Shown: positions 35,417 through 43,353 of the stretch, in pieces
Layout: the number at the start of each line of letters is the position of its first letter
Numbering within the stretch: the stretch's first letter is position 1
Assembly (NCBI RefSeq): GCF_900108565.1
Contig: NZ_LT629971.1
Location: forward strand, 124,001-188,000
DNA from: Mycolicibacterium rutilum
Lineage (GTDB): Bacteria; Actinomycetota; Actinomycetes; Mycobacteriales; Mycobacteriaceae
Direction of reading: 5' to 3'
DNA length: 64,000 bases
Position numbers and translations under genes: made by a program
The notes under the pieces: generated by a model
The model's database searches: none
Seen by the model: the letters and a program-made list of their open reading frames with translations, nothing else
What the model was told of the DNA's origin: nothing

Positions 35417-35477
35417 GCGAGTTCTACACCAGGGCTGCCGCTCACCGGAAATCACGACCCTCACGTAGAACTCGGCG
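35417..35477. repeat. Interspersed palindromic repeat, copy B1
   Basis: This 61-bp copy has the left arm GCGAGTTCTACACCAGGGCT and the right arm ACGACCCTCACGTAGAACTC. It follows the DUF3060 stop by 19 nt, between two convergent genes, and is one of a tandem pair. Confidence 0.8.
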
Positions 35478-35520
35478 CATCGCTAAGCCGACGCCGCGCC
35501 CAGCTCCCCGCAACTTGCCC

Positions 35521-35581
35521 GCGAGTTCTACACCAGGGCTGCCGATCGCGCGAAATCACGACCCTCACGTAGAACTCGGCG
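35521..35581. repeat. Interspersed palindromic repeat, copy B2, overlapping a gene end
   Basis: This copy is nearly identical to B1. Its right arm contains the stop codon and last five codons (Ala-Pro-Ser-Ser-Thr) of the haloalkane dehalogenase gene, so the gene now ends inside the repeat. Confidence 0.8.
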
Positions 35582-36473
35582 CGAGCCAGTCGAGGATCCG
35601 CGTCGCCAACTCCGGGCCGCAGTCCTCCTGGACGAAGTGGCTGCCGTTGATGCGGGCGTGCGGTTGTCCGGTGGCACCGGGCACGTGCGCGATCAGTGGG
35701 CGGTCGGCGCGGCCGAGAATCGGGTCCTTGGCGCCGAAGATGCACAGGAACGGTTTGTCCCAGCGGCCCAACGCGTCCCACGCTGCGCGGTTGGCCGGTA
35801 GCGCGGGATCGTCGGGCGTCGTCGGCACCAGCGCGGGAAAGGCGCGTGCACCGGCCTGAAATCGCTTGTCGGGGAACGGCGCATCGTATCCGGCGCGGAT
35901 GCGGGCCGGGACGTCGGTGACAGTGCCGAACGCGACGATACGCCCGGCCGGAAACACCGGCGTGTAGCGGGCAAAGGCACGCCAGATGCGAAACGGCAGG
36001 TTCGCCTCCGTCTGCCCGGCGGGCAGGAACCCGTTGGCCACCACGATGCGCGCGATCCGGTCACCCTGCTCGGCGGCGATCCGCAACCCGATCAGCGAGC
36101 CCCAGTCCTGCACGACGATGGTCGCGTCGCGCAGATCGAGCGCCTCGAACCACGCGGTCGCCCACTCGACGTGGCGCTGATAGGTGTAATCCGTGATGCG
36201 GGTGGGCTTGTCGGAGCGGCCGAATCCGATCAGGTCCGGGGCCAGCACGCGACGGCCCGCCGCCGCCAGGGGCGGAATCATGGTGCGGTACAGGTAACTC
36301 CATGTCGGCTCGCCGTGCAGCAGGACGATGGGCTGCCCGTCGGACGGGCCCTCGTCCACGTAGTGCATGCGCACGGGGTCGGTGTCGGTGGCGGCGACGT
36401 CGACGTAATGCGGCGCGAACGGGTAGCCCGCGAGGTTGGCGAAGCGGACGTCGGGTGTGCGCAGAACCTCCAT
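35565..36473 (-). CDS. dhmA: Haloalkane dehalogenase, HLD-I type
   Basis: This 302-residue alpha/beta hydrolase has the sequence of a haloalkane dehalogenase. [11 protein letters not shown] (about residues 53-63) forms the oxyanion and halide site, VVQDWGS (about 120-126) carries the nucleophile Asp, and SHFVQED near residue 280 carries the catalytic His. These enzymes replace a halogen on an alkane with a hydroxyl. The Glu-Pro-Thr-Trp pattern fits the DhlA-like HLD-I group, to which mycobacterial DhmA proteins belong. The start MEVLRTP was chosen; the frame extends further upstream but lacks conservation. The last five residues and stop come from palindromic repeat B2. Confidence 0.85.
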   Translation of the reverse strand: MEVLRTPDVRFANLAGYPFAPHYVDVAATDTDPVRMHYVDEGPSDGQPIVLLHGEPTWSYLYRTMIPPLAAAGRRVLAPDLIGFGRSDKPTRITDYTYQRHVEWATAWFEALDLRDATIVVQDWGSLIGLRIAAEQGDRIARIVVANGFLPAGQTEANLPFRIWRAFARYTPVFPAGRIVAFGTVTDVPARIRAGYDAPFPDKRFQAGARAFPALVPTTPDDPALPANRAAWDALGRWDKPFLCIFGAKDPILGRADRPLIAHVPGATGQPHARINGSHFVQEDCGPELATRILDWLAPSST

Positions 36474-36629
36474 GAGTCCACCAGCGTAGACCCGCGGGTC
36501 CCCCGATCGGAGGACAACGGATTCCACCCGCTGCTCCCCCAGTCGCCCGACATACATCGTCGTCGCGGTGCCGCATCGTTGAGTCATCACCGGAACACCG
36601 GAAAATGAACTCACAGAGGAGATCACGAC

Positions 36630-36872
36630 ATGAACGCCAACACCACCACCCGCATCGCCCGCTTCTTCGCGCTGCCCTTCGTCACGGCCGGGCTGCTCGC
36701 CAGCGCCTTCTTCTTCTCCGCGGCGGCCCACGCCGGCACCTACTCGCCGGACAACTCCCCGCGGCCGGGCATCGTCGCGACGCCCGACACCCACGCGCAC
36801 CACCACAACGCCGGCCCCGGCGTCCTGCACCACCGCCACGGCTACTTCCACGTCCAGGGCATGCAGCCCTGA
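36630..36872 (+). CDS. Small secreted His-rich protein
   Basis: The 80-residue protein has a clear signal peptide: basic start, hydrophobic core (about residues 12-31) and a cleavage site near AHA-GT (residue 35). The mature part of about 45 residues is rich in His (HAHHHN and LHHRHGYFH) with Pro and Gly, suggesting metal binding or a wall-associated peptide. No family is recognised. The ATG follows GAGGAG at a good distance. A strong hairpin follows the stop after 18 nt, so it is likely a monocistronic unit. Confidence 0.75.
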   Translation: MNANTTTRIARFFALPFVTAGLLASAFFFSAAAHAGTYSPDNSPRPGIVATPDTHAHHHNAGPGVLHHRHGYFHVQGMQP

Positions 36873-36888
36873 CAGCCCTCCACATAAA

Positions 36889-36924
36889 GAGGCCCTCCCC
36901 GATGGCGTATTCGGGGAGGGCCTC
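36889..36924 (+). terminator. Strong hairpin terminator
   Basis: A perfect 14-bp stem (GAGGCCCTCCCCGA and TCGGGGAGGGCCTC) with an 8-nt loop lies 16 nt after the His-rich gene. It has no T-run, as is usual for mycobacterial hairpins. Confidence 0.75.
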
Positions 36925-36934
36925 GCTCATGTTC

Positions 36935-36996
36935 GCCGAGTTCTACGCCAGGGTCGTTAAATCGCGTTATCCACAGCCCTGGCGTAGAAGTCGGCG
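36935..36996. repeat. Interspersed palindromic repeat, copy C1
   Basis: 62-bp copy: left arm GCCGAGTTCTACGCCAGGGT, right arm CCCTGGCGTAGAAGTCGGCG, centre with AAATCGCGTTATCCACA. The changed base (ACGCC against ACACC) is matched by GGCGT on the other arm, a compensatory change that keeps the pairing. Confidence 0.8.
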
Positions 36997-37037
36997 GTCG
37001 AGCACACTTCTGCCGGTCGCTGGCCTCGCTCATGTTC

Positions 37038-37099
37038 GCCGAGTTCTACACCACGGTCGTGCAATCGCGTTATCCACAGCCCTGGCGTAGAAGTCGGCG
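37038..37099. repeat. Interspersed palindromic repeat, copy C2
   Basis: Second of three tandem copies, 103 nt after C1. Left arm GCCGAGTTCTACACCACGGT, right arm CCCTGGCGTAGAAGTCGGCG. Confidence 0.8.
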
Positions 37100-37141
37100 G
37101 TCGAAGACACTTCAGCCAAGTCGCTCGCCGCGACGCATTTC

Positions 37142-37203
37142 GCCGAGTTCTACACCACGGTCGTGCAATCGCGTTATCCACAGCCCTGGCGTAGAGGTCG
37201 GCG
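37142..37203. repeat. Interspersed palindromic repeat, copy C3
   Basis: Third tandem copy, 104 nt after C2 and 43 nt before the DUF559-like gene. Nearly identical to C2 apart from GTAGAGGTCGG in the right arm. Confidence 0.8.
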
Positions 37204-37245
37204 GTCGAAGACACTTCTGTCGGTCGTCGCCGCGACGATCCGGGC

Positions 37246-38109
37246 ATGTGGCAACCATTTCTCGGCCCCGAGGCGATCGCCGACGGCAGGCTCACCCGCG
37301 GCCAACTGCGATGGAACAACACCGCGATACTGCCCCGCGTCTACATTCCTAACGACGCCGAGCGCACGATCTACACCAACGCCGTCGCGGCGTGGCTGCA
37401 CTCCGGGCGTCAAGGCATCATCGCCGGACGAGCGGCCGCTGCGCTGCACGGCGCGAAATGGGTCGACGCGTCGACACCTATCGAGATCATCACGAACCAT
37501 GGACGCAGGCGGCCGGGCGTCATCGTCCACGAAGAGCGCATCGCCCCTGACGAGATCACCTACGTGGGCGACCTGCAGGTCACCAGCGTCGCGCGTACCG
37601 CGCTCGACTTGGCCCGCCACCTGCCCCGAAACTCAGCGGTCGCACATCTCGACGCCTTGGCAGCGGCGACCGGTGTGACCGCCGGCGACGCCCTCGCGCT
37701 CATCGACCGCTACCGGGGCGCACGCGGCGTACGACGTGCCCGCGCCTCGCTCGCGCTGATGGACGGCGGCGCCCAGTCACCCGAGGAAACCCGCGTGCGA
37801 TTGATCCTGATCGACGCCGGGCTGCCCGCCCCGCGCACACAGATCAGGCTCGCCGACGGATACGACGAAGCGTTCCTCGACATGGGCTACGACGAGCCGA
37901 TGGTCGGACTGGACTACGACGGGCTGCACCACAGCGAGAATCGACGACAGTACGTCTACGACGTCGGGCGCGCCGAGTTCGTCGACCGCCAAGGCTGGAT
38001 CGACATCCACGTGCTCAAGGAACACAGCCGCGGCTACATCCTGCACCGGGTCTTCGAGGCATTCGCCCGACGCGGTTGGACGCCGCCGAGTTCTACACCA
38101 CGGTCGTGA
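37246..38109 (+). CDS. DUF559/AbiEi-like protein
   Basis: The 287-residue protein resembles the mycobacterial proteins annotated as type IV toxin-antitoxin AbiEi family or DUF559. An N-terminal helical part (about 1-75; LTRGQLRWNN, AGRAAAALHGAKW) looks like a winged-helix or AbiEi-like module. The C-terminal part (about 180-265) has a Vsr/DUF559 nuclease-like layout with SPEETRVRLILIDAGL, an acidic AFLDMGYDE strand and LDYDGLHH, a plausible PD-(D/E)XK-type site. No partner toxin is adjacent. It is bracketed by three palindromic repeats upstream and one downstream, and its last eight codons and stop lie in the downstream copy. Confidence 0.7.
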   Translation: MWQPFLGPEAIADGRLTRGQLRWNNTAILPRVYIPNDAERTIYTNAVAAWLHSGRQGIIAGRAAAALHGAKWVDASTPIEIITNHGRRRPGVIVHEERIAPDEITYVGDLQVTSVARTALDLARHLPRNSAVAHLDALAAATGVTAGDALALIDRYRGARGVRRARASLALMDGGAQSPEETRVRLILIDAGLPAPRTQIRLADGYDEAFLDMGYDEPMVGLDYDGLHHSENRRQYVYDVGRAEFVDRQGWIDIHVLKEHSRGYILHRVFEAFARRGWTPPSSTPRS

Positions 38110-38146
38110 AATCGCCGAACGCACGACCCTGGTGTCGATCTCGGCG
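38085..38146. repeat. Interspersed palindromic repeat, copy D, overlapping a gene end
   Basis: 62-bp copy with left arm GCCGAGTTCTACACCACGGT and right arm CCCTGGTGTCGATCTCGGCG. The left arm encodes Pro-Ser-Ser-Thr-Pro-Arg-Ser-stop, ending the DUF559-like gene in the same relative frame that ends the dehalogenase in copy B2. Confidence 0.8.
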
Positions 38147-38159
38147 CTAAAGGCGAAAC

Positions 38160-38954
38160 TTAGCCGCGCGCCACCGGCCGCGACGGATCCGAACTCCACT
38201 CCGACCACGAGCCGGGGAACAGCGCCGCGTCCACGCCCGCCTCCGCCAGGGCGGCGACCACCACCGACGCCGTCACCCCCGATCCGCAGTACACCGCGAC
38301 GTCCGATCCGGGCACCTCGACGCGGGGCAACAGTGTGCCGTCGTCGGCGAGCAAGCTGGTGCTCGGAACGTTGACCGCGCCCGGGATGTGCCCGGCGACC
38401 GGGTCGACGGGTTCGACGTCGCCGCGGTAGCGCTCCGGGGCCCGCGCGTCGAGCAGCACCTTGCCCGACACGTCGTCGGCGCTGACGGTCGGCAGCGCGC
38501 CGGCGTACAGGTCGTCGTGCGCGACGGTCACATCGCCGGCCGGCGGCTCGACGACACCCGACTCCAACGCACCGCGCCACGCCGCCAGTCCACCGTCGAG
38601 GATCCGCACGTCCGGAATGCCCGCGGCCGTCAGCACCCACCATGCCCGCGCCGAGCCCGCCCGGTTCCAGTCGTCGTAAACCACGACGGGCACGCCCTGC
38701 CGCACGCCCCACCGTCGCGCCGCCTCCTGCACCGCGGCGCCCGACGGCAGCGGATGGCGTCCGCGACCGGTGACGCTGTGGTCGCTGAGGTCGTCGTCGA
38801 GCGAAACGTACACCGCGCCAGGCAGATGCCCCTGCTCGTAGGCGGGGCGTCCGTCGGGCTCGGCGAGCTGCCAGCGGACGTCGAGCAGCGTCACCGGCTC
38901 CCCGGCATCCAACAGTCGCTGCAACTCGTCCGCGCTGATGAACACGTTCGTCAT
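38160..38954 (-). CDS. sseB: Rhodanese-type sulfurtransferase
   Basis: This 264-residue tandem-rhodanese protein has an inactive N-terminal domain (about 5-120, with LLDVRWQLAEPDGRPAYEQG and HLPGAVYVSLD) and a catalytic C-terminal domain (about 140-260) whose active loop is CGSGVTA (Cys near residue 223). It would move sulfur from thiosulfate or 3-mercaptopyruvate to an acceptor. The loop CGSGVT is typical of mercaptopyruvate/thiosulfate enzymes. In M. tuberculosis, as I recall, SseB lies near the haloalkane dehalogenase, as here. It starts 3 nt after the HD protein stop, so the two are co-transcribed. Confidence 0.85.
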   Translation of the reverse strand: MTNVFISADELQRLLDAGEPVTLLDVRWQLAEPDGRPAYEQGHLPGAVYVSLDDDLSDHSVTGRGRHPLPSGAAVQEAARRWGVRQGVPVVVYDDWNRAGSARAWWVLTAAGIPDVRILDGGLAAWRGALESGVVEPPAGDVTVAHDDLYAGALPTVSADDVSGKVLLDARAPERYRGDVEPVDPVAGHIPGAVNVPSTSLLADDGTLLPRVEVPGSDVAVYCGSGVTASVVVAALAEAGVDAALFPGSWSEWSSDPSRPVARG

Positions 38955-38957
38955 CTC

Positions 38958-39569
38958 TCAAACGGTAGCCGCGGGCGGCGGACCGATCTTGTCGGCCAGC
39001 GCCTCGACCACCGCGGCCAGTTCGTCGACGATCCAGCTGTCGCTGCGCCGCCGGTACACCTCGAGCAGCGACTGGTAGTACCACAGGTGGTCATGCGGAT
39101 TGGACGTGTTGAACCGCTCCCACACCGCGTCCCCGTAGCGGCGCAGGTCGCGCAGGATCGCTCGCGCGTTGTCCAGCTTGTCCGCCATCGACACGCGAAT
39201 CGTACTGTCCGACACCGTGTTCAGATGCGCGATGTAGTTCTCCTTGCGCTCGCGCCACGGCGGTTTCGGGGTGATGACGGTGTCGCTACACTCCTCGACG
39301 ATGCCGGCGACCTCAGGGCCGAAGCGGGAGTCGATCTCGGCCAGCGTCGCCTCGCCGCCCTGATCCTCGGCGGCGTCGTGCAGCAGCGCCGCGATCGCCT
39401 CGGTCTCGGTGCCGTCGGCCTCGATCACCAGCCCGGCGACCGACAGCAGGTGCCCGACGTAGGGCACCTCGCTGGCCTTGCGGGTCTGCGTGCGGTGCAG
39501 TTCGGCCGCGTACGCGAGCGCTTCGTGGAACTTCTTGCCCAGCCGGGGCGACGTCGTCGTCTCGCTCAT
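38958..39569 (-). CDS. HD domain hydrolase, RelA/SpoT-hydrolase-like
   Basis: The 203-residue cytoplasmic protein has an HD domain with the order seen in (p)ppGpp hydrolases: YVGHLLSVAGLV (His, about residue 40), AALLHDAAEDQGG (His-Asp, about 61-73) and MADKLDNARAIL (Asp, about 129-140). Small proteins of this kind hydrolyse (p)ppGpp or related nucleotides, but no synthetase domain is present and the substrate is unproven. The ATG has GGAGG upstream, within the 9-nt gap from the LppP/LprE gene. Confidence 0.8.
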   Translation of the reverse strand: MSETTTSPRLGKKFHEALAYAAELHRTQTRKASEVPYVGHLLSVAGLVIEADGTETEAIAALLHDAAEDQGGEATLAEIDSRFGPEVAGIVEECSDTVITPKPPWRERKENYIAHLNTVSDSTIRVSMADKLDNARAILRDLRRYGDAVWERFNTSNPHDHLWYYQSLLEVYRRRSDSWIVDELAAVVEALADKIGPPPAATV

Positions 39570-39578
39570 GGTTCCTCC

Positions 39579-40037
39579 CTACGCCGAGGAGGGCGCCGGG
39601 TCCAGCATCACGACCCGATCGCCCTGCCACTGGTAGCGCACACTCGACTCGGGCTGGTCGGGCGTCTTGTACTTCAGCACGACGGTGTCGTCGTTGCTGG
39701 CCGCGGAATCCAGCGACGTGAACCCGCGCGCCTTGGCAGTGCCGGTGCCGACGTATTCGCCGTGATGGAACATCAGCGCCTGCACCGGCGAACTGCCGGT
39801 CGCGCCCTCGACGGTCACCAGCATCGAGGACAGCGTCGCGCACGGGTCGTAGTTGCTCTCGACGGGCACCGGATCCCACTTGGCGCCGGTCAGCGGTTCG
39901 AACGGCAGCTGAGCCAACGCGAACCGCATCGCGGCGGCCTCGTCGGGCCCGCAGGTCTGCGCGGCGGCGAGGGGACTCGCGATCACCGACAGGCACGTCA
40001 GTGCGGCAGCCGTCGTCGCAGCGACACATCGAGTCAT
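39579..40037 (-). CDS. LppP/LprE family exported protein
   Basis: From MTRCVAATTA the protein is 152 residues long. It has a signal-like hydrophobic segment (about 5-25), ending ASPLAAAQTC, and a small domain typical of the mycobacterial LppP/LprE family (CGPDEAAAMRFALAQLPFEP, then GFTSLDSAASND). A strict lipobox is not present before a Cys: AAAQTC lacks the usual Leu and Ala/Gly positions, so it may be secreted rather than lipidated. A longer start at 40070 would place the signal segment too far in. The function is unknown. It is divergent from recC. Confidence 0.75.
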   Translation of the reverse strand: MTRCVAATTAAALTCLSVIASPLAAAQTCGPDEAAAMRFALAQLPFEPLTGAKWDPVPVESNYDPCATLSSMLVTVEGATGSSPVQALMFHHGEYVGTGTAKARGFTSLDSAASNDDTVVLKYKTPDQPESSVRYQWQGDRVVMLDPAPSSA

Positions 40038-40110
40038 TTGTCTCGGCTTCCCTGGCTCGGTGATGGACAAACGTCCCCCACGTCGGACCCACCTCCTAAG
40101 GTGAACAGCG

Positions 40111-43100
40111 ATGGCGCTTCACATCCATCGCGCGGAACGCACCGACCTGCTGGCCGACGGTCTGGCTGCTTTGCTCGCGAACCCGCTGGCCGACCCGTTC
40201 GCCGAGGAACTGGTCCTCGTGCCGGCCAAGGGCGTCGAACGGTGGCTGAGCCAGCGCCTGAGCCACACCCTCGGTCGCGGCGACGGCGCCGACGGCGTCT
40301 GCGCGGGCATCGCGTTCCGCAACCCCCGCTCGCTGATCGCCGAGCTCACCGACACAGCCACCGACGACCCGTGGTCACCCGACGCCATGGTGTGGCCGTT
40401 GATGGAGGTCATCGACGCGCACTGCTCGCAGAACTGGTGCAAGCCGCTGGCCGTGCACCTCGGCCACTTCGAGGCCGGCGACGAGAAGGAACTGCGGCAG
40501 GGCCGGCGCTACGCGGTGACCCGCCGGCTGGCCGGGTTGTTCGCCTCCTACTCGCGCCAACGGCCGCAACTGCTGATCGACTGGGAGAACGGCGCCGACG
40601 GCGACATCGCCTCCGACCTGAACTGGCAGCCGCCGCTGTGGCGCGCGCTGATCGAACGCATCGACGCCGACACCCCGCACATCCGCCACGCCAAAACCCT
40701 TACCAGACTTACGGAGTCGCCGACAAACCTGCCGGAACGGCTGTCGCTGTTCGGCTACACCCGGCTGCCGGGCACCGAGATCGAACTGCTCGACGCGCTG
40801 GCCACCCACCACGATCTGCACCTGTGGCTGCCGCATCCCAGCGACGACCTGTGGCAGCGGCTGCGCGGCATCCACGGCCAGGTCGCCCGCCGCGACGACA
40901 CCAGCCACCGCGAGGTCGGCCACCCGCTGCTGGCTACGCTCGGCCGCGATCTGCGCGAACTGCAGCGCAGTCTGCCCGCCGACCTGCAGACCGACGAATA
41001 CCTGCCCGGCCGCGAGCATCCGGACGCGCTGCTGGGCTGGCTGCAGTCCGACATCGCCGCCAACGCGATCCGCCGCGACGGCCGGACCCATGACCCGAAA
41101 GACCGCTCGGTGCAGGTGCACAGCTGCCACGGTCCGGCCCGGCAGATCGACGTGCTGCGCGAGGTGCTGCTTGGTCTGCTCGCCGACGACCCGACCCTCG
41201 AGCCGCGCGACATCCTCGTCATGTGCCCCGACATCGAGACCTACGCGCCGCTGATCGTCGCGGGTTTCGGGCTCGGCGACATGATCAAGGGCGTGCACCC
41301 GGCGCATCAACTGCGGGTGCGGCTGGCCGACCGGTCGCTGGTGCAGACCAACCCGCTGCTGGGCGTAGCCGCGCAACTGCTCACCCTGGCCGGCGGGCGC
41401 GCCACCGCCAGCGAGGTGCTCAACCTCGCGCAGGCCGCGCCGGTGCGGGCCCGCTTCGGGTTCACCGACGACAACCTCGAAGACATCACCCGCTGGGTGC
41501 GGCAGGCCAACATCCGCTGGGGCTTCGACACCGAGCACCGCAAGCCGTACGGCGTCGACTTCATCCAGAACACCTGGCGGTTCGGCATCGACCGGGTGCT
41601 CGCCGGCGTCGCGATGTCCGACGACTCGCACGCCTGGCTCGACACCACGCTGCCGCTCGACGACGTCTCCAGCAACCGCGTCGACCTGGCCGGGCAGCTC
41701 GCCGAGTACGTCGACCGGTTACAGCGCGCCGTCGAATCGCTTACCGGCGCAGCGCCTCTCGCGCAGTGGCTGACGTCGCTGACCGACAGCGTCGCGCTGC
41801 TGACCCGGGTGAACGACGACGACGTCTGGCAGAGCGCGCAACTGGAGCGCGAATTCGCCGAGGTGCTGGCCACCGCGGGCCCGCGCGCCGACACCCTGAT
41901 GCGGCTCCCCGACGTGCGTGCCCTGCTCGACCGCCAACTGGCCGGCCGGCCGACGCGGGCCAACTTCCGCACCGGCACGCTGACGGTCTGCACGATGGTG
42001 CCGATGCGTTCGGTCCCCCATCGCGTGGTGTGCCTGGTCGGCCTCGACGACGGCGTGTTCCCGCGCATCGGCATCGTCGACGGCGACGACGCGCTGGCCC
42101 GTGAGCCGATGACCGGTGAGCGCGACATCCGTTCCGAGGACCGCCAATTGCTACTCGACGCGATCGGCGCGGCGACCGAAACCCTGGTGATCACTTACAC
42201 CGGCGCCAACGAGTACTCGGGCCAGAAACGGCCACCCGCGGTGCCGCTGGCCGAACTGCTCGACACCCTCGACCGCACCACCGAACACCCGGTCCGCAAG
42301 ACCGTCGTCGTCGAACATCCGCTGCAGCCGTTCGATGACCGCAACGTGGAGCCCGACAAGCTGATTCCCGATCAGCCGTTCACCTTCGACACGACCGTGC
42401 TGCGGGCGGCGCAGGCCCGCACCGGTCAGCGCGGGCCGCGGCCGGGGTTCGTCTCCGGGCCGCCGCCCGCTCCCCCGCCCGATGACGTCGTGCTCGCCGA
42501 CCTGGTGGCGTTCTTCCGCGACCCGGTCAAGGGATTCTTCCGGTCGCTGGAATACACGCTGCCGTGGGAGGTCGACGGCGTCGACGACGCGATGCCCGTC
42601 GAGATCGACGCGCTCGAGGAGTGGACGGTCGGCGACCGCATGCTCCAAGACATGTTGCGCGGCATGACCTCCGAGCAGGCCCGCCACGCCGAGTGGCGGC
42701 GCGGCACGCTGCCGCCGGGCAACCTGGGGTGGCGGCGGGCCAACGAAATCTGCGAGCAGGCCACGCTGATCGCCGACGCGGCCCGGCCGTATCGCGGTGA
42801 CCACCCCTCCGCGGTCGACGTCGACGTCGAGATCGCCCCGGGCCGCCGCGTCACCGGCACCGTCGGCCCGGTCTACGGCGACCGGCTGGTGTCGGTCACC
42901 TACTCCAAGCTCGACGGCCGCCACCTGATGCAACCGTGGATCCCGTTGCTGGCGTTGCACGCTCACGCTCCGGCGCGCGAATGGAAAGCGGTGTGCATCG
43001 GGCGCCCGCGGCGCGGCAAGGATCCGCGGGTCGAGGTGATCGGCCGGCCGCAGGAACACGCCCGCGCACTGCTCGCCGACCTGGTCGCGATGTACGACGA

Positions 43101-43353
43101 GGGCCGGCGCCAGCCCCTGCCGCTGCCGGTGAAGACGTCGTTCGCGTGGGCGGAAGCCGTGCACAGCCACGGCGATCCCCAACAGCGGGCCGGGTACAAG
43201 TGGCGCTCCGGCAACTACCCCGGCGAGGAGGATGAGCCCGCGTACCAGTTGGCGTTCGGCCGGTTCACCTGGCTCAAGCACCTCGTCGACCGCGGGCTCG
43301 ACACCTACGCGGGCCGGCTGTGGCTGCCGATGCTGCGGGCGCTGGAGACCTGA
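40111..43353 (+). CDS. recC: Exodeoxyribonuclease V gamma subunit RecC
   Basis: The 1080-residue protein is the RecC subunit of the RecBCD helicase-nuclease. It has the degenerate helicase fold of the family: an N-terminal domain with VPAKGVERWLSQRLSHTLG (about residues 36-54), the motif DDGVFPRIG (about 649-657) and a C-terminal inactive nuclease-like domain. RecC holds the complex together and scans DNA for regulatory sequences. In mycobacteria RecBCD is known for single-strand annealing repair, while AdnAB serves end resection for homologous recombination. The stop overlaps the recB start (TGATG). Length is usual for the family. Confidence 0.95.
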   Translation: MALHIHRAERTDLLADGLAALLANPLADPFAEELVLVPAKGVERWLSQRLSHTLGRGDGADGVCAGIAFRNPRSLIAELTDTATDDPWSPDAMVWPLMEVIDAHCSQNWCKPLAVHLGHFEAGDEKELRQGRRYAVTRRLAGLFASYSRQRPQLLIDWENGADGDIASDLNWQPPLWRALIERIDADTPHIRHAKTLTRLTESPTNLPERLSLFGYTRLPGTEIELLDALATHHDLHLWLPHPSDDLWQRLRGIHGQVARRDDTSHREVGHPLLATLGRDLRELQRSLPADLQTDEYLPGREHPDALLGWLQSDIAANAIRRDGRTHDPKDRSVQVHSCHGPARQIDVLREVLLGLLADDPTLEPRDILVMCPDIETYAPLIVAGFGLGDMIKGVHPAHQLRVRLADRSLVQTNPLLGVAAQLLTLAGGRATASEVLNLAQAAPVRARFGFTDDNLEDITRWVRQANIRWGFDTEHRKPYGVDFIQNTWRFGIDRVLAGVAMSDDSHAWLDTTLPLDDVSSNRVDLAGQLAEYVDRLQRAVESLTGAAPLAQWLTSLTDSVALLTRVNDDDVWQSAQLEREFAEVLATAGPRADTLMRLPDVRALLDRQLAGRPTRANFRTGTLTVCTMVPMRSVPHRVVCLVGLDDGVFPRIGIVDGDDALAREPMTGERDIRSEDRQLLLDAIGAATETLVITYTGANEYSGQKRPPAVPLAELLDTLDRTTEHPVRKTVVVEHPLQPFDDRNVEPDKLIPDQPFTFDTTVLRAAQARTGQRGPRPGFVSGPPPAPPPDDVVLADLVAFFRDPVKGFFRSLEYTLPWEVDGVDDAMPVEIDALEEWTVGDRMLQDMLRGMTSEQARHAEWRRGTLPPGNLGWRRANEICEQATLIADAARPYRGDHPSAVDVDVEIAPGRRVTGTVGPVYGDRLVSVTYSKLDGRHLMQPWIPLLALHAHAPAREWKAVCIGRPRRGKDPRVEVIGRPQEHARALLADLVAMYDEGRRQPLPLPVKTSFAWAEAVHSHGDPQQRAGYKWRSGNYPGEEDEPAYQLAFGRFTWLKHLVDRGLDTYAGRLWLPMLRALET

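Larger units (their letters stand above)
36873..37245. other. Intergenic region with terminator and three palindromic repeats
   Basis: These 373 nt contain no supported gene. They hold the terminator hairpin of the His-rich gene and three copies of the palindromic repeat spaced 103-104 nt apart, with conserved flanks (for example CTCATGTTC before copies C1 and C2). Confidence 0.8.

Noticed and set aside
36935..37203. CRISPR-like array
   Set aside because: Three 62-bp palindromes at about 104-nt spacing, but the intervals are themselves repeated rather than unique spacers and no cas genes are present.
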